This document shows, one piece after another, positions 43,619-53,000 of a DNA stretch of 64,000 nt. The stretch is from Leeuwenhoekiella polynyae (GTDB lineage: Bacteria > Bacteroidota > Bacteroidia > Flavobacteriales > Flavobacteriaceae), in assembly GCF_042683665.1 (NCBI RefSeq), contig NZ_JBHUOO010000022.1; one strand, given 5' to 3'. Numbering within the stretch: position 1 is the stretch's first letter; every line of letters starts with the position of its first letter. The translations under genes and the position numbers were made by a program. Below the pieces are notes generated by a model. The model was not told the DNA's origin, ran no database searches, and worked only from the letters and a program-made list of their open reading frames with translations.

Positions 43619-46396
43619 CTATTCGATTGTAAATTGATTTGCCTGAATCACCCCACTATTACCATCTGGATTAGTTTCCCAGGAAAACGAAAATTCCTGA
43701 TCTCCAGCATCTTCATAATACCAAAATTCAAATTTGTGCTTTCCTTGTGCAAGCTGCACAGGGTTAGAGGTTGTAGTATTGGAGCCACTATCCGCCCAAT
43801 CATTTAGTATTAAAGAACCGTCAATATATATCCTAGCCCCATCATCAGAACGCTGAGAAAAAGTAAAATTACCAGTATTTCTTACCAAATAAGTACCTAC
43901 AATTTTAATTACAAAGCCTTCACCGTCTGTAGTAGGATTTAAAACTGAAGAGCCGGAAGCGGGCAGACTCAATGCACCATTATAAACTCCAGCTTTGGTT
44001 ACCAGCGTATTTCGTTCCAGGTTATTTAAATCTGGTGAAGTGGAGCTTGCAATATCATAGGAATAGAACTGCATCCCACTGGGAGTAGCAAGTTTCATAG
44101 GGGTCTCAATTATTCTTCCCGTTGCATCTACGGCTAAATTATAAGTAGGTGTTCCTGTTCTTGCTCCACTGCCATAAAGGGGTAATACAATATCTCTATT
44201 AGATTCAATCTCAAGTGCTGTATTACCATCAACATCAAATCGAAACGCATTGAGTGTTGTAAATTTAAAGGGATCATCATTGTCACTTACATCTCCTCCA
44301 ATAATTTCCATGAATCGATTAATTCCATTATCAAAGCGCAGCACATTCCCATTTAGGTTTATAGTTCTTTGCGCAGTTAACGTTCCATCGTTAGAATAAA
44401 TATTACCATCCCCGGCAGCAGCTTGCCAACTTGCATTCCCTGTAGCATCTGAAGTCAATACCCGTCCTGCAGTTTGATTTCCATCAACATACCTGAGACT
44501 TCCGTTTATCTGAAGCTTAGCAGACGGCGTATTTGTTCCAATTCCTACTCGAACATTCGCATTGGTATGATTCCCTAATATAATTGAATTATCTTGAGGA
44601 GCTCTACTGCCTGTACCTAAAGCGATAGCATCTAAACCAGTACTTTCAGCATTATTTCCAATAGCGACAGCCCCATCCTGATTGGTATAGGTATCGTAAC
44701 CCAACGCGATGGAATTTTGTCCCTGAGCATCAGATTGCCTACCTAGGGCTGTAGCATTAAGTTGATTGGTATAGCTGTCGGGACCAATTGCAACAGAATA
44801 ATCTCCCTGCGCATCAGCTGAATAACCTATAGCAAGTCCAAATGCCTTATTGCTGTAAGCATCGTCACCTATAGCTAAAGCATTTGTTGCAAGAGCTGCA
44901 GATGAATAGCCTATTGCTATGGTATTGAGTGCATTTCCCTCTGCGCGATCACCTATTGCGACAGATGAAATACCCGTAGCTTTGGTTTCATACCCTACAG
45001 CAGTAGCATTATCTGCCGTTGCATCAGAATTATAACCTAACGAAGTGGTATTGATCGCTGAGGCATTGGCCTGACTTCCTAATGCTGTACTATTAGATTG
45101 GTTTGCAGTAGTTCCAGAACCAACGGCAGTTGCAGCATCACCGGTTGCCCGTGCCCCATTACCTATAGCCGTAGCATTTTGAGCTGTGGCTTGAGTTCCT
45201 GTTCCTAAAGCAGATGACCTCAAACCAGAAGAGGTAGAATTTTGACCAAAAGCTAAAGCTGAAGAATTGCTTGCAGTCGCATTACTTCCTAATGCGGCAG
45301 CATTTTGAGCACTTGTAAGAGCCCCTACCCCAATTGAAACCGAATTATTTCCATTTGCATCTGCGCCAACTCCAAAAGCAAGTGAGCTCTGGTTTCTGGC
45401 AATCGCATTCAAACCTATTGCCGCTGAAGAGTTTCCTCGGGCACTCGCATTGGTACCTAAAGCCAAACTACTTGCAGAACTTGCAATAGCCCCACTACCA
45501 AAAGCATTGGCATCAGTATTGGACGCCAATGCATTATACCCCGTCGCCGTAGCCCGGGCAGCACTGGCATCGGCATTACGACCTAAGGCTGTAGCATCAT
45601 CTGCTGTGGCCGTAGTTTCAAAACCTATTGCAGTGGACCGTGCAGAACTGGCAGTTGCTCCGCGCCCATAGGCAGCACTCTCTTCAGCCTGAGCCTTACT
45701 TTGAAAGCCTGTTGCAGTTGATCTGGCTCCTGAAGCCTCAGTTGCTCTACCTAAAGCGGTTGATTCCTCACTTGAAGCTGCTGCTTGAAAACCTATAGCT
45801 GTTGATCTGGCTCCTGATGCAATCGATGCTCTTCCAAATGCAGCAGATTCTTCTCCCGAAGAGTTTGCCTGATAGCCTACAGCCACAGACCGTGCTCCAT
45901 TACTAGAGGCATCTCTACCTATATAAAATGAATTATCAGTTTTTATACTCCCGACATCAAAGTTATTGACCCTAAAATTTAACGATTGGTTATCTGTTGT
46001 TCCTAAAAAATCAGTTGAAGGATTTGTACCGGTATTACCTGTCAATGCCCAACTTGTCGATGCACCACCCGAAATACCTTTTAGCGCAACCCATTTATTT
46101 TGTGAAGAACTGTATACATATAAGCCTTCAGTAGTAACATCTGCAGTTTGACCTGTAGGTGTGGTTGTAGGTAGCGTTACATAAATCATAGTACCATTCT
46201 GGGCAGCTGTGTAGGTTTTAGCCTGAAGTTGGTTACCGGTTAATCGTGGAGGTGCAATTCCATCTAAAGATGTTACATCTGATGGATTCCCTATCACATC
46301 CAAGGAGCTTTTAGGGTTGGTAGTACCAATTCCTACCTGAGCTGAACTTGAATAAAATGCTACTAAAAAAAATAATGAGAGTAGTTGTTGTTTCAT
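43619..46396 (-). CDS. Giant YadA-head-repeat surface protein with C-terminal PA14 domain
   Basis: This 925-residue exported protein has a signal peptide (about 1-19, ending YSSSAQ) followed by VGIGTTNPKSSLDVIG, as in tail-fibre-like proteins of flavobacteria. Residues 167-614 are 32 uninterrupted 14-residue repeats of the YadA-head type (pattern xxxSxAxGxxAxAx, e.g. GARSTAIGFQAAAS), predicted to form a left-handed beta-roll. A second VGIGTNTPSAKLQI copy follows at about 616. The end (about 790-925) is PA14-like: GEGFVIKIVGTYLV, FSQRSDDGARIYIDG and KFEFWYYEDAG. There is no YadA membrane anchor and no clear type IX sorting domain. Probably an adhesin or fibre. Confidence 0.83.
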   Translation of the reverse strand: MKQQLLSLFFLVAFYSSSAQVGIGTTNPKSSLDVIGNPSDVTSLDGIAPPRLTGNQLQAKTYTAAQNGTMIYVTLPTTTPTGQTADVTTEGLYVYSSSQNKWVALKGISGGASTSWALTGNTGTNPSTDFLGTTDNQSLNFRVNNFDVGSIKTDNSFYIGRDASSNGARSVAVGYQANSSGEESAAFGRASIASGARSTAIGFQAAASSEESTALGRATEASGARSTATGFQSKAQAEESAAYGRGATASSARSTAIGFETTATADDATALGRNADASAARATATGYNALASNTDANAFGSGAIASSASSLALGTNASARGNSSAAIGLNAIARNQSSLAFGVGADANGNNSVSIGVGALTSAQNAAALGSNATASNSSALAFGQNSTSSGLRSSALGTGTQATAQNATAIGNGARATGDAATAVGSGTTANQSNSTALGSQANASAINTTSLGYNSDATADNATAVGYETKATGISSVAIGDRAEGNALNTIAIGYSSAALATNALAIGDDAYSNKAFGLAIGYSADAQGDYSVAIGPDSYTNQLNATALGRQSDAQGQNSIALGYDTYTNQDGAVAIGNNAESTGLDAIALGTGSRAPQDNSIILGNHTNANVRVGIGTNTPSAKLQINGSLRYVDGNQTAGRVLTSDATGNASWQAAAGDGNIYSNDGTLTAQRTINLNGNVLRFDNGINRFMEIIGGDVSDNDDPFKFTTLNAFRFDVDGNTALEIESNRDIVLPLYGSGARTGTPTYNLAVDATGRIIETPMKLATPSGMQFYSYDIASSTSPDLNNLERNTLVTKAGVYNGALSLPASGSSVLNPTTDGEGFVIKIVGTYLVRNTGNFTFSQRSDDGARIYIDGSLILNDWADSGSNTTTSNPVQLAQGKHKFEFWYYEDAGDQEFSFSWETNPDGNSGVIQANQFTIE
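44555..45898 (-). repeat. 32 tandem 42-bp coding repeats (14 residues each)
   Basis: Exactly 1344 bases, 32 units of 42 bases without any gap or length change, encoding YadA-head repeats. Early units alternate between GARS...GFQ and EES...GR types, giving an 84-base super-period. The DNA is diverged between units, so this is an old array kept in phase by selection, not a recent expansion. Confidence 0.85.
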
Positions 46397-46419
46397 ACAA
46401 TGATTGATTTAAGGCACCT

Positions 46420-46427
46420 CAAAAATA
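46420..46427 (-). promoter_or_regulatory. Putative -7 element of YadA-type gene
   Basis: CAAAAATA on the plus strand reads TATTTTTG on the minus strand (TAnnTTTG), 24 bases upstream of the start codon. No -33 TTG is found at usual spacing. Confidence 0.4.
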
Positions 46428-46522
46428 AATGTTAAAATGATATAGAATATTGATAAATAGTTATTTAACACAAGTAAAAAATACTTTCCTACAAATAGGT
46501 ATTTTATCTGACTTAAAGTAAA

Positions 46523-46545
46523 TTTTACCGACACTTACGGTAAAA
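46523..46545. repeat. Inverted repeat TTTTACCG-N7-CGGTAAAA
   Basis: Perfect 8-base arms with a 7-base spacer. It shares its outer TTTTAC/GTAAAA with the inverted repeat at 46566-46585. Centres are about 41-42 bases apart, close to four helical turns. Confidence 0.55.
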
Positions 46546-46565
46546 ACAGTCAGGTGGTTTTTGAA

Positions 46566-46585
46566 TTTTACAATTCATTGTAAAA
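46566..46585. repeat. Inverted repeat TTTTACAAT-N2-ATTGTAAAA
   Basis: Perfect 9-base arms with a 2-base spacer, and same outer half-site as the element at 46523. It looks like a dimeric operator, though hairpin function in RNA is also possible. Confidence 0.55.
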
Positions 46586-46642
46586 CAATTAATCCATCGT
46601 TTTATGTTAAGACTGCTTCGTCTTATAACGGACTTTGAATGC

Positions 46643-46658
46643 ATCACCTCGAGGTGAT
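46643..46658. repeat. Perfect 16-bp palindrome
   Basis: ATCACCTCGAGGTGAT is fully self-complementary. It is unrelated in sequence to the other inverted repeats of this intergenic region. Confidence 0.5.
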
Positions 46659-46859
46659 TCCGCACAAGGCATTATGATGAAAAAGTTTTGACTTCAAGGA
46701 AAACCTTGTAGCATTTAAATCCTGAGCAGGCCTTAAAACAAGGACTCTTAAGGTTAAAACGGCAATACCAACAGCCTTTTTTACACAAATATTAAGTTAT
46801 TAAGTATGCGCTGGTACCGTATTGCTTTATTTCATAACTTACTCTTGATTAACGTGCTA

Positions 46860-46920
46860 CCACACTGAGTCCACACTAAGTCCACACTGTAACCACACTT
46901 TGCCACACAATTTGTGGTGG
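46860..46920 (+). repeat. Helically phased CCACACT direct-repeat array
   Basis: CCACACT starts at 46860, 46871, 46882 and 46893 (exact 11-base period). A fifth shorter copy CCACAC follows at 46903. Inverted GTGG elements lie immediately after (CCACA-N5-TGTGG, then TGGTGGACTTTGG complementary to the repeat context). Iteron-like and 58 bases upstream of the ATG at 46979, so probably a binding site array for a DNA-binding protein. Confidence 0.65.
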
Positions 46921-46978
46921 ACTTTGGATGAAGTCTTGTAGTACTCTGGCAGAATCTTTAACTTAATAACTCGTTACT

Positions 46979-47716
46979 ATGGCATATTTAGACGCTAAAG
47001 GAAATATTGTAGGCAGTATAGGCCAACTGGTTTTTAGAAATGTAAATGGGAAAACCCTTGTACAAGCCAAGCCTGAAAAAACCGGGAAATATCCCTCGGA
47101 ACGTTCCAAACAGTCCGCAACCGATTTTGGTCGAGCCTCGCGAACGACCAGTGCGCTGGTAAGAGGATTGCGTCCGTTTATAGGTACAAATTATGATTCG
47201 CAATGGTTCAACCGCTTTCGGAAAACGGTGTATCAGGGAATGAAAACCAACACCTCGTTGCCTCAGGGTAATCTCGATTTGGCACAAGGAAGCCCTGAGG
47301 TTTTAGAAGGTTTGGAATTCAACTTGCAAACGCCTTATCCCGAATATGTACAACTTCCGGGCTTAGAACTTCGTCTGGATGCCGGAAAACTACTTGTCAC
47401 ATTGCCCGAATTTAAAACCGGTAGCCAACTCTACTGGCCCAAGGAAGCCGGTACTGCCGAGCTGTGTTACTGGATCAGTGCCTATGCACCAAGCGATTAT
47501 CAAACCCTGCATCAGGAACTCTTTACTATTCCCATCCCGCACCGTACCGCAACCATCCCCGCGTCACGCTACACCACTGCCGAACTGCCTCAGGACAGCC
47601 TGAATCTGGTGACAGCCGGTATTTTGTTTTATACAAGCCATACGCTGCGGAGCCAACAAACACTCAACAGCAAAGCTTTTAATCCGGCGCAGGTGATGAA
47701 GGTTTTTAAGGCTTAA
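46979..47716 (+). CDS. Unknown 245-residue protein (possibly DUF6266-like)
   Basis: No secure family. N-terminal GNIVGSIGQLVFRNVNGKTLVQAKPEK followed by RSKQSATDFGRASRTTSALVRGLRPF resembles, from memory, Bacteroidota proteins of the DUF6266 type that begin with a GxxGxVVxR...GK hairpin and a Lys/Arg-rich helix; this is a weak match. The second half has beta-rich stretches, e.g. LELRLDAGKLLVTLPEF. No signal peptide or transmembrane helix. The gene, especially its 3' half, is visibly richer in G and C than its neighbours, suggesting transfer. It is alone on the plus strand, downstream of the repeat-rich region. Confidence 0.65.
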   Translation: MAYLDAKGNIVGSIGQLVFRNVNGKTLVQAKPEKTGKYPSERSKQSATDFGRASRTTSALVRGLRPFIGTNYDSQWFNRFRKTVYQGMKTNTSLPQGNLDLAQGSPEVLEGLEFNLQTPYPEYVQLPGLELRLDAGKLLVTLPEFKTGSQLYWPKEAGTAELCYWISAYAPSDYQTLHQELFTIPIPHRTATIPASRYTTAELPQDSLNLVTAGILFYTSHTLRSQQTLNSKAFNPAQVMKVFKA

Positions 47717-47786
47717 CTTCCATAACCGGCTCTTATCTTTGTGCTGTTTCTGTTGCAGCATTCACAAGAACGCTTTTTATGAGAAT

Positions 47787-47815
47787 TAAAAAACCTCCCT
47801 TCAAAGGGAGGTTTA
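47787..47815. terminator. Terminator-like hairpin after the 46979 gene
   Basis: AACCTCCCT-TCAA-AGGGAGGTT is a perfect 9-base stem (47792-47800 with 47805-47813). The T-run is stronger on the minus strand (six T) than on the plus strand (TTT), so it may be bidirectional. It lies 75 bases past the plus-strand stop. Confidence 0.6.
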
Positions 47816-47959
47816 CATGCATTCGTATTCTTGCTCGCTCCAAACATTTGAAAGTTTCAGCACCCTAACAGGGTTTGGGTTGTTATTGGTTTTGGAGTGT
47901 ACGAAGCTCCGTGTTTGGGGTATTCTATATATCCGGTGTTATCTGATCATCAAGATTGA

Positions 47960-47997
47960 GCAAAAAAAAAGTCCCTTTTTCAAAAAAGGGACTTTAA
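47960..47997 (-). terminator. Terminator of the first susCD operon
   Basis: A perfect 13-base stem (47968-47980 with 47983-47995) is followed on the minus strand by a run of nine T, just past the susD stop at 48014. A strong intrinsic terminator. Confidence 0.85.
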
Positions 47998-48013
47998 GAA
48001 GTTTATAACTAAA

Positions 48014-49996
48014 TTAATCGATCGGTTGGGCTCCGTCATTTGCTTTTAAGGTCCACCCCGGGTTTTGATAGATGGGTGATGTGCTTAAATCGGCACCTTC
48101 TGCTGTAATTAAAAAGTGCTGTATAGCAATAGGATCAAGATAATGAGCCATTGCCCAGCTATATCCGTCATATACAAGCTCACCACCGGTTTTTTCATAA
48201 GGTCTTAAATACGTACTTCGGTTGGGTGACGATACTGTTGCTGTACCTGTTTCATAGGTTAACTCACCGCTATCGTACCAGTTTTGCATAGGCCCCCATA
48301 ATTTGAAGCCTTCAATGTGGTAGTTTTGGGTCATAAGTTGATCTATCGCTCTCCATCTTTTCAAGTCCATCCACCGCAATCCCTCAGCAAAGAGTTCGTT
48401 TCTTCGTTCGCGACGAATGTTGTACAACGTAGGTTCAACCAGTTGACCAGCAGTATAAGCGCCCCAATCTCCCGCTGCCTCAAGAGCCATACTCGTCGCT
48501 GCAATGGTTTTGTTGAAGTCCGTATCCACACCTGCACGCTCCCGTATTGCTATCCAGTATGATGATGCAGTACCGTTGATGCTACCGGTTTTTAAATACG
48601 AGGCTTCTATATAATTTAAATAAGCCTCTGTTGCTCTAAATACAATACTTCCTGTATATCCTTGTCCGTTATTAGCCTGAGCTCCATCGTAATTTAAACC
48701 TTTTCGAATTGCATAACCCGTAGCATATATACGGTTTATGATCTCAGGTATGGGTTCAACCGGTGTGACGTGTGTACCGGCATTTACATTATAGAGCACA
48801 TTGATCTGTTCGGGTTGTTTCAGAAAAAGCCATAACCTACCGTCTCTGTTCGATCTAACGTCAGCAATATAATCATCACCTACATATCCAGAGCCCGATG
48901 CGTAAATAGGAAGTCCGTTTTCCATCACAAATGAATCAACCAAACCTTTAGTCAGTCCAACAGTAGCATTGCCTCGCATAGCTTCTACAGGTACATTGTG
49001 TACAACTCCCAGCCCCTGATCATAATCCCTCCAAAGTAAGACTTCGTCATATCCAGACATATCGGTGTCACTAAACATGTCAAAATACGGATTTTGAGAA
49101 TCGGTAACGGTTTGCTGTAATACGCCGTTATTAGGTGTTAATGAAAAAGCGTCAGCAACTTCTTTTGAAGCCTCCATTGCCTGATCTAAAAGCCAGTCTA
49201 TTTCAGCATCAATGCTACCGGCTTCATAGTTCCATCCCTGATTGTAGTTTTTAGCTGCTCCCGGCCAGCCCGATCCATTGGGTACAAAAGCGGTCCCTTT
49301 AAAGTTTTTAAGCCATGAAGCTTCATAAAGTGCTACCCGAGACTTCACTAAAAGTGCTGAATATTTAGACAACCTGTTTTTATTTCCGTCAGGTGAAGTA
49401 TTCTGCATCATCGCCGCGGCAGAGTCTAAATCTGAAATGATAAAGCGAACCACCTCAGATCTGGGTGTTCTTTTACTTACATCGATAAGCACTTCTTTGT
49501 CATCAGCATAGTTTTTCTTCACGATTGGGAAATCACCTAAAGCCTGCACTTTATTAAAGTACTCAAAGGCTCTGAAAAAATAAGCTTCACCAATATACTG
49601 TTCAATCATGTTTTCACTCCCTGTGATTTCACCATTTTTCCAGCGTGGTAAAACTGTATTTAAGAAGTAGTTGATGTTGTATATATTCGTAAAACTCCAG
49701 CTGCCATCTGTTTGCGGCACCCTCCATTGTCCGGGAACATACTTATTATCATAACTTAAATCTGCCATATTATCGGTATCGCTATCAATACCAAATGTGC
49801 CAAAACTCCAGTTCCCATGAGAAGGGAGTATCCCATATAGGTTTATGGTATATGCAGCCAGCTGAGATTCTTCATACAAATAGTCTTCAGGAATGATCTG
49901 AGATTGTGGAGGTCTGTCTAAGAAATCATCGCTACAACTCACTGTTAAAACAAACAGCGAAAATAGTACTAGGGTATTTATATATCTTTTCATCAT
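48014..49996 (-). CDS. SusD/RagB family outer-membrane nutrient-binding lipoprotein
   Basis: This surface lipoprotein of 660 residues has lipobox TVSC (C21). It opens with DDFLDRPPQSQIIPEDYLY, a typical SusD start, and has the TPR-like helices and C-terminal LYNIRRERRNELFAEGLRWMDLKRW, a SusD hallmark. It is longer than average (500-600). Such proteins form the lid on the SusC barrel and bind the ligand before import. It is seven bases downstream of the partner susC. No glycosidase, sulfatase or peptidase is next to the pair, so the substrate class cannot be inferred. Confidence 0.93.
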   Translation of the reverse strand: MMKRYINTLVLFSLFVLTVSCSDDFLDRPPQSQIIPEDYLYEESQLAAYTINLYGILPSHGNWSFGTFGIDSDTDNMADLSYDNKYVPGQWRVPQTDGSWSFTNIYNINYFLNTVLPRWKNGEITGSENMIEQYIGEAYFFRAFEYFNKVQALGDFPIVKKNYADDKEVLIDVSKRTPRSEVVRFIISDLDSAAAMMQNTSPDGNKNRLSKYSALLVKSRVALYEASWLKNFKGTAFVPNGSGWPGAAKNYNQGWNYEAGSIDAEIDWLLDQAMEASKEVADAFSLTPNNGVLQQTVTDSQNPYFDMFSDTDMSGYDEVLLWRDYDQGLGVVHNVPVEAMRGNATVGLTKGLVDSFVMENGLPIYASGSGYVGDDYIADVRSNRDGRLWLFLKQPEQINVLYNVNAGTHVTPVEPIPEIINRIYATGYAIRKGLNYDGAQANNGQGYTGSIVFRATEAYLNYIEASYLKTGSINGTASSYWIAIRERAGVDTDFNKTIAATSMALEAAGDWGAYTAGQLVEPTLYNIRRERRNELFAEGLRWMDLKRWRAIDQLMTQNYHIEGFKLWGPMQNWYDSGELTYETGTATVSSPNRSTYLRPYEKTGGELVYDGYSWAMAHYLDPIAIQHFLITAEGADLSTSPIYQNPGWTLKANDGAQPID

Positions 49997-50003
49997 GTTT
50001 TTT

Positions 50004-53000
50004 TTAAAAGTTAATGTTTAAGCCAAAAGCAAAAGTTGTGGAAAGCGGGTATACATTACCGCCCGATCCACCGTCTATGGTTTCCGGGTCAAATACTTTT
50101 GACATTGCTGTTGCTGTCCATAAATTTTCACCGGCAACGTAAATTCTAAAACTTTTTATCCCTAAATCTTCATAAACCTGTGAAGGTATGGTATACCCCA
50201 GTTGTACATTTTTAAGGCGTATGTAAGAAGCGTCTTGTAAGTATTTAGATTGAGTTTGCTTATTCTTGGTGTTGAATAATGGGCGTGGATAATACGCATC
50301 TGTATTTTGCCCTAAAGGATGGTTTTCATCAGCTCTGAAGTAATCCTCGTGCTGTACAAATCCTGTAGACCACCACTGCGAATCGGAAACTCCCCAGAAA
50401 TAATAGCTTCCTTGAAAATAATCTTGTTTTAAAACTCCCTGAAAGAAGGCTCTAAAATCAAAGCCTTTCCAGTCTGCATTCAGCGTAACGGCAAAAGGAT
50501 ATCGTGCCGTACTGTTTCCGATTACTTTACGGTCACCCGGTTCATCTGAGGTCCAGGAACCTGAATCGATCTTTCCATCTCCGTTAAGGTCTTTGTACAT
50601 AATATCACCTGCCGCCCACTGGTTCCCCAGTGCGTCCTGTCCCCCATTGGGTAAGGAATTGAGATGCGCTTGCATTTCTTCTTCAGTCTTAGCAATACCC
50701 AACGTCTCATAGCCCCATATTTCGCCAACTTTTTGACCAGTTCTATAGGTATTTAAGGAATTAGTCTGATTGGGATATTTGGTGATTTCGGCCTGAGAGT
50801 CTGACAACAGTACATCTATGCCATAACCCAATCCATTGCTCAGCCTGTCTTTCCAGGACAGACTCAACTCAAATCCGTAAGTTTTTAGATCGGTATTGTT
50901 TGTTTGGGGAACTGCTGTTCCTAAAACTACCGGAAGTTCTGGTGCCGGTCCCACCATATCTAAGGTATATCTGGTGAAATAATCGAAAGATCCTGTTAGT
51001 CTGTTTTTAAACAGTGCAAGATCAAGACCTACATTCCAGCTTTGAACCTTTTCCCATGTTAATGACTGACTAACCAGTCCGGGGGCACTACTGGTATTAG
51101 GTCGCTGGCCGTTTACGAGCCATCCTCCGTTTGCAGTGCCTATAGGCATGGTTAGGTAAGTAGGGTACCAATCATCAGTATTCTGGTTGCCCAATTCTCC
51201 CCAGGAGCCTCTAAACTTAAAGGTGCTTATGGTTTCATATAAATTGCCCCAGAATTCTTCTTTTGCAACATTCCATCCTGCAGAAACCGATGGAAACCAC
51301 TGCCAGCGTTTATCACTTTGAAAACGGGAAGTTCCATCATAGCGTATGTTTGCTTCTAAAAGGTAACGTTCTTTAAAATTATAATTGAGTCTGGCAAAAT
51401 ACCCGGCAGTAGCCCAGTTCTGATATTCTCCACTGATCGCAGGTGCCACGACATTTCCATTTGCATCCACTCCTGATGTCAGATCCAGAACCGGTAAAGC
51501 TGGTAAAATAACTCCAGTACGATCTGCACTCAGACTCCTGTATTTATTAAGTTCAGATTGAAAACCTGCAGTAACACTGAAGTTGTGTTTTTCTTCAATA
51601 TCAAAATTATAGGTACTGTAGATATTGGTATTGAAGTAATTTTCGCGGAACGCATATTCATACACACTAGAATTTCTATTGTACAGATACGGGTCTCCGT
51701 TTACATCGTGGTTAAAGGTCTGCAACACATCCCAGTGTCTAAAATCATTTCTAATTCTATAATTAAATTCTGCAAATACTTCCAGTCCTTCGGTAGGCTT
51801 TATCACAAATTGAGCTTGCTGATACAACCAGTCTTTTTGACTCACATCGCGTCCACCGTCTCGCAAACCCAGTGCAGGAGAGGGAGAAGAATATAGATAT
51901 CCGTTCGCATCATAAAGCGGTAAAACCGGCCATCCCTGTCTGGCTAGATCCTGAAATAAATTATCATTTAAGGCAGAAGGTCTCCCATAGTCTTCTCTGA
52001 TGAATCGCATAGAAACATTAAGGGTTAGCCAATCTGTAAGGTCAGAACCTACTTTAGCTGTGGTGGTATATCTTTTAAATTTATCCCGGTTGAATTCCAT
52101 CAGACCATTTTGATCCAAGTAATTTCCAGAAACATAATATCTAACGCGATCCCCACCTCCACGCACACTAAAGTTGTGTTCTTGGGAGTAAGACTGTTTT
52201 CTGTATATCGCATCATACCAGTTAACGTTGGCGTTACCAAAAGCATAACCATCAGCCCATCGCGATGGATTGCTTGGATTTGCAACTATAGGATCGCTGA
52301 TCACACCATTTTGATAATCTTTAATACGTTGCAGGCGTTCTTCACTAAAAATAGGTCCATTATTACCATTAATATTCGCATCGTTAAAAAAGGTCGCAAA
52401 CGTATAAGAATCCATCATTTCCGGCATGTTTAAAGGCGTACTCAATCTGAAATTGGTACTGTATTGCACGCTGGGGATGCCTTTCTTTCCGGTCTTTGTG
52501 GTTACCAGAATAACCCCAAATGCAGCCCGAGAGCCATAGATAGAAGCCGCTGCGGCATCTTTTAAAACCGAGACGCTTTCTATATCCTGTGGGTTAATAG
52601 CATTGATATCCCCTTGCATCCCATCGATGAGCACCAAAGGGCTTCCTGTAGAGCCGCTACCAATTGTGGTAGTTCCGCGTATATTTATAGAAGGTCTGCT
52701 CTCTAAACTGCCCCCACTACTTTGATTGATATTGAGTCCGCCTACAACACCTTGAAGCATTTGTGTTGCATTTTGTACAGGCCTTGATTTAAAGGTTTCC
52801 GAGTCAACAGATGCTACAGCTCCTGTGAGATTGACTTTCTTTTTTTTACCAAAACCTACAACCACCACCTCTCCAAGCTCGGCTGCATTTTCCTTAAGGG
52901 TGATATTTACAGAAGTTTGATCATCAAGTGTAACTTCCTGATTCGCAAAACCTAAAAAGGAGAATACTAAAACATCTTGGTTTGCTGCAGCTATTGTGTA

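Larger units (their letters stand above)
46397..46978. other. 582-base intergenic region rich in inverted and direct repeats
   Basis: This stretch separates the divergent YadA-type gene and the unknown gene at 46979. No coding potential is evident. It holds a putative -7 element for the YadA gene, two inverted repeats with the same TTTTAC/GTAAAA ends, a perfect 16-bp palindrome, a small CAAGG-AAAA-CCTTG hairpin at 46695-46708 and an AAGAC-N6-GTCTT hairpin near 46611. A phased array of CCACACT repeats lies closest to the plus-strand gene. Confidence 0.6.

Noticed and set aside
44555..45898. Regular 42-base periodicity resembling a CRISPR-like or microsatellite array
   Set aside because: Units are diverged, contiguous and always coding in one frame for YadA-head repeats. 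There are no conserved repeats separated by unique spacers and no cas genes.
46860..46920. Short direct repeats as a CRISPR array
   Set aside because: The repeat is only 7 bases with 4-base spacers; far too short. It fits a protein-binding array better.
47817..48008. 63-codon plus-strand open frame after the unknown gene
   Set aside because: It runs through the intrinsic terminator of the susD operon and has no protein-like features.
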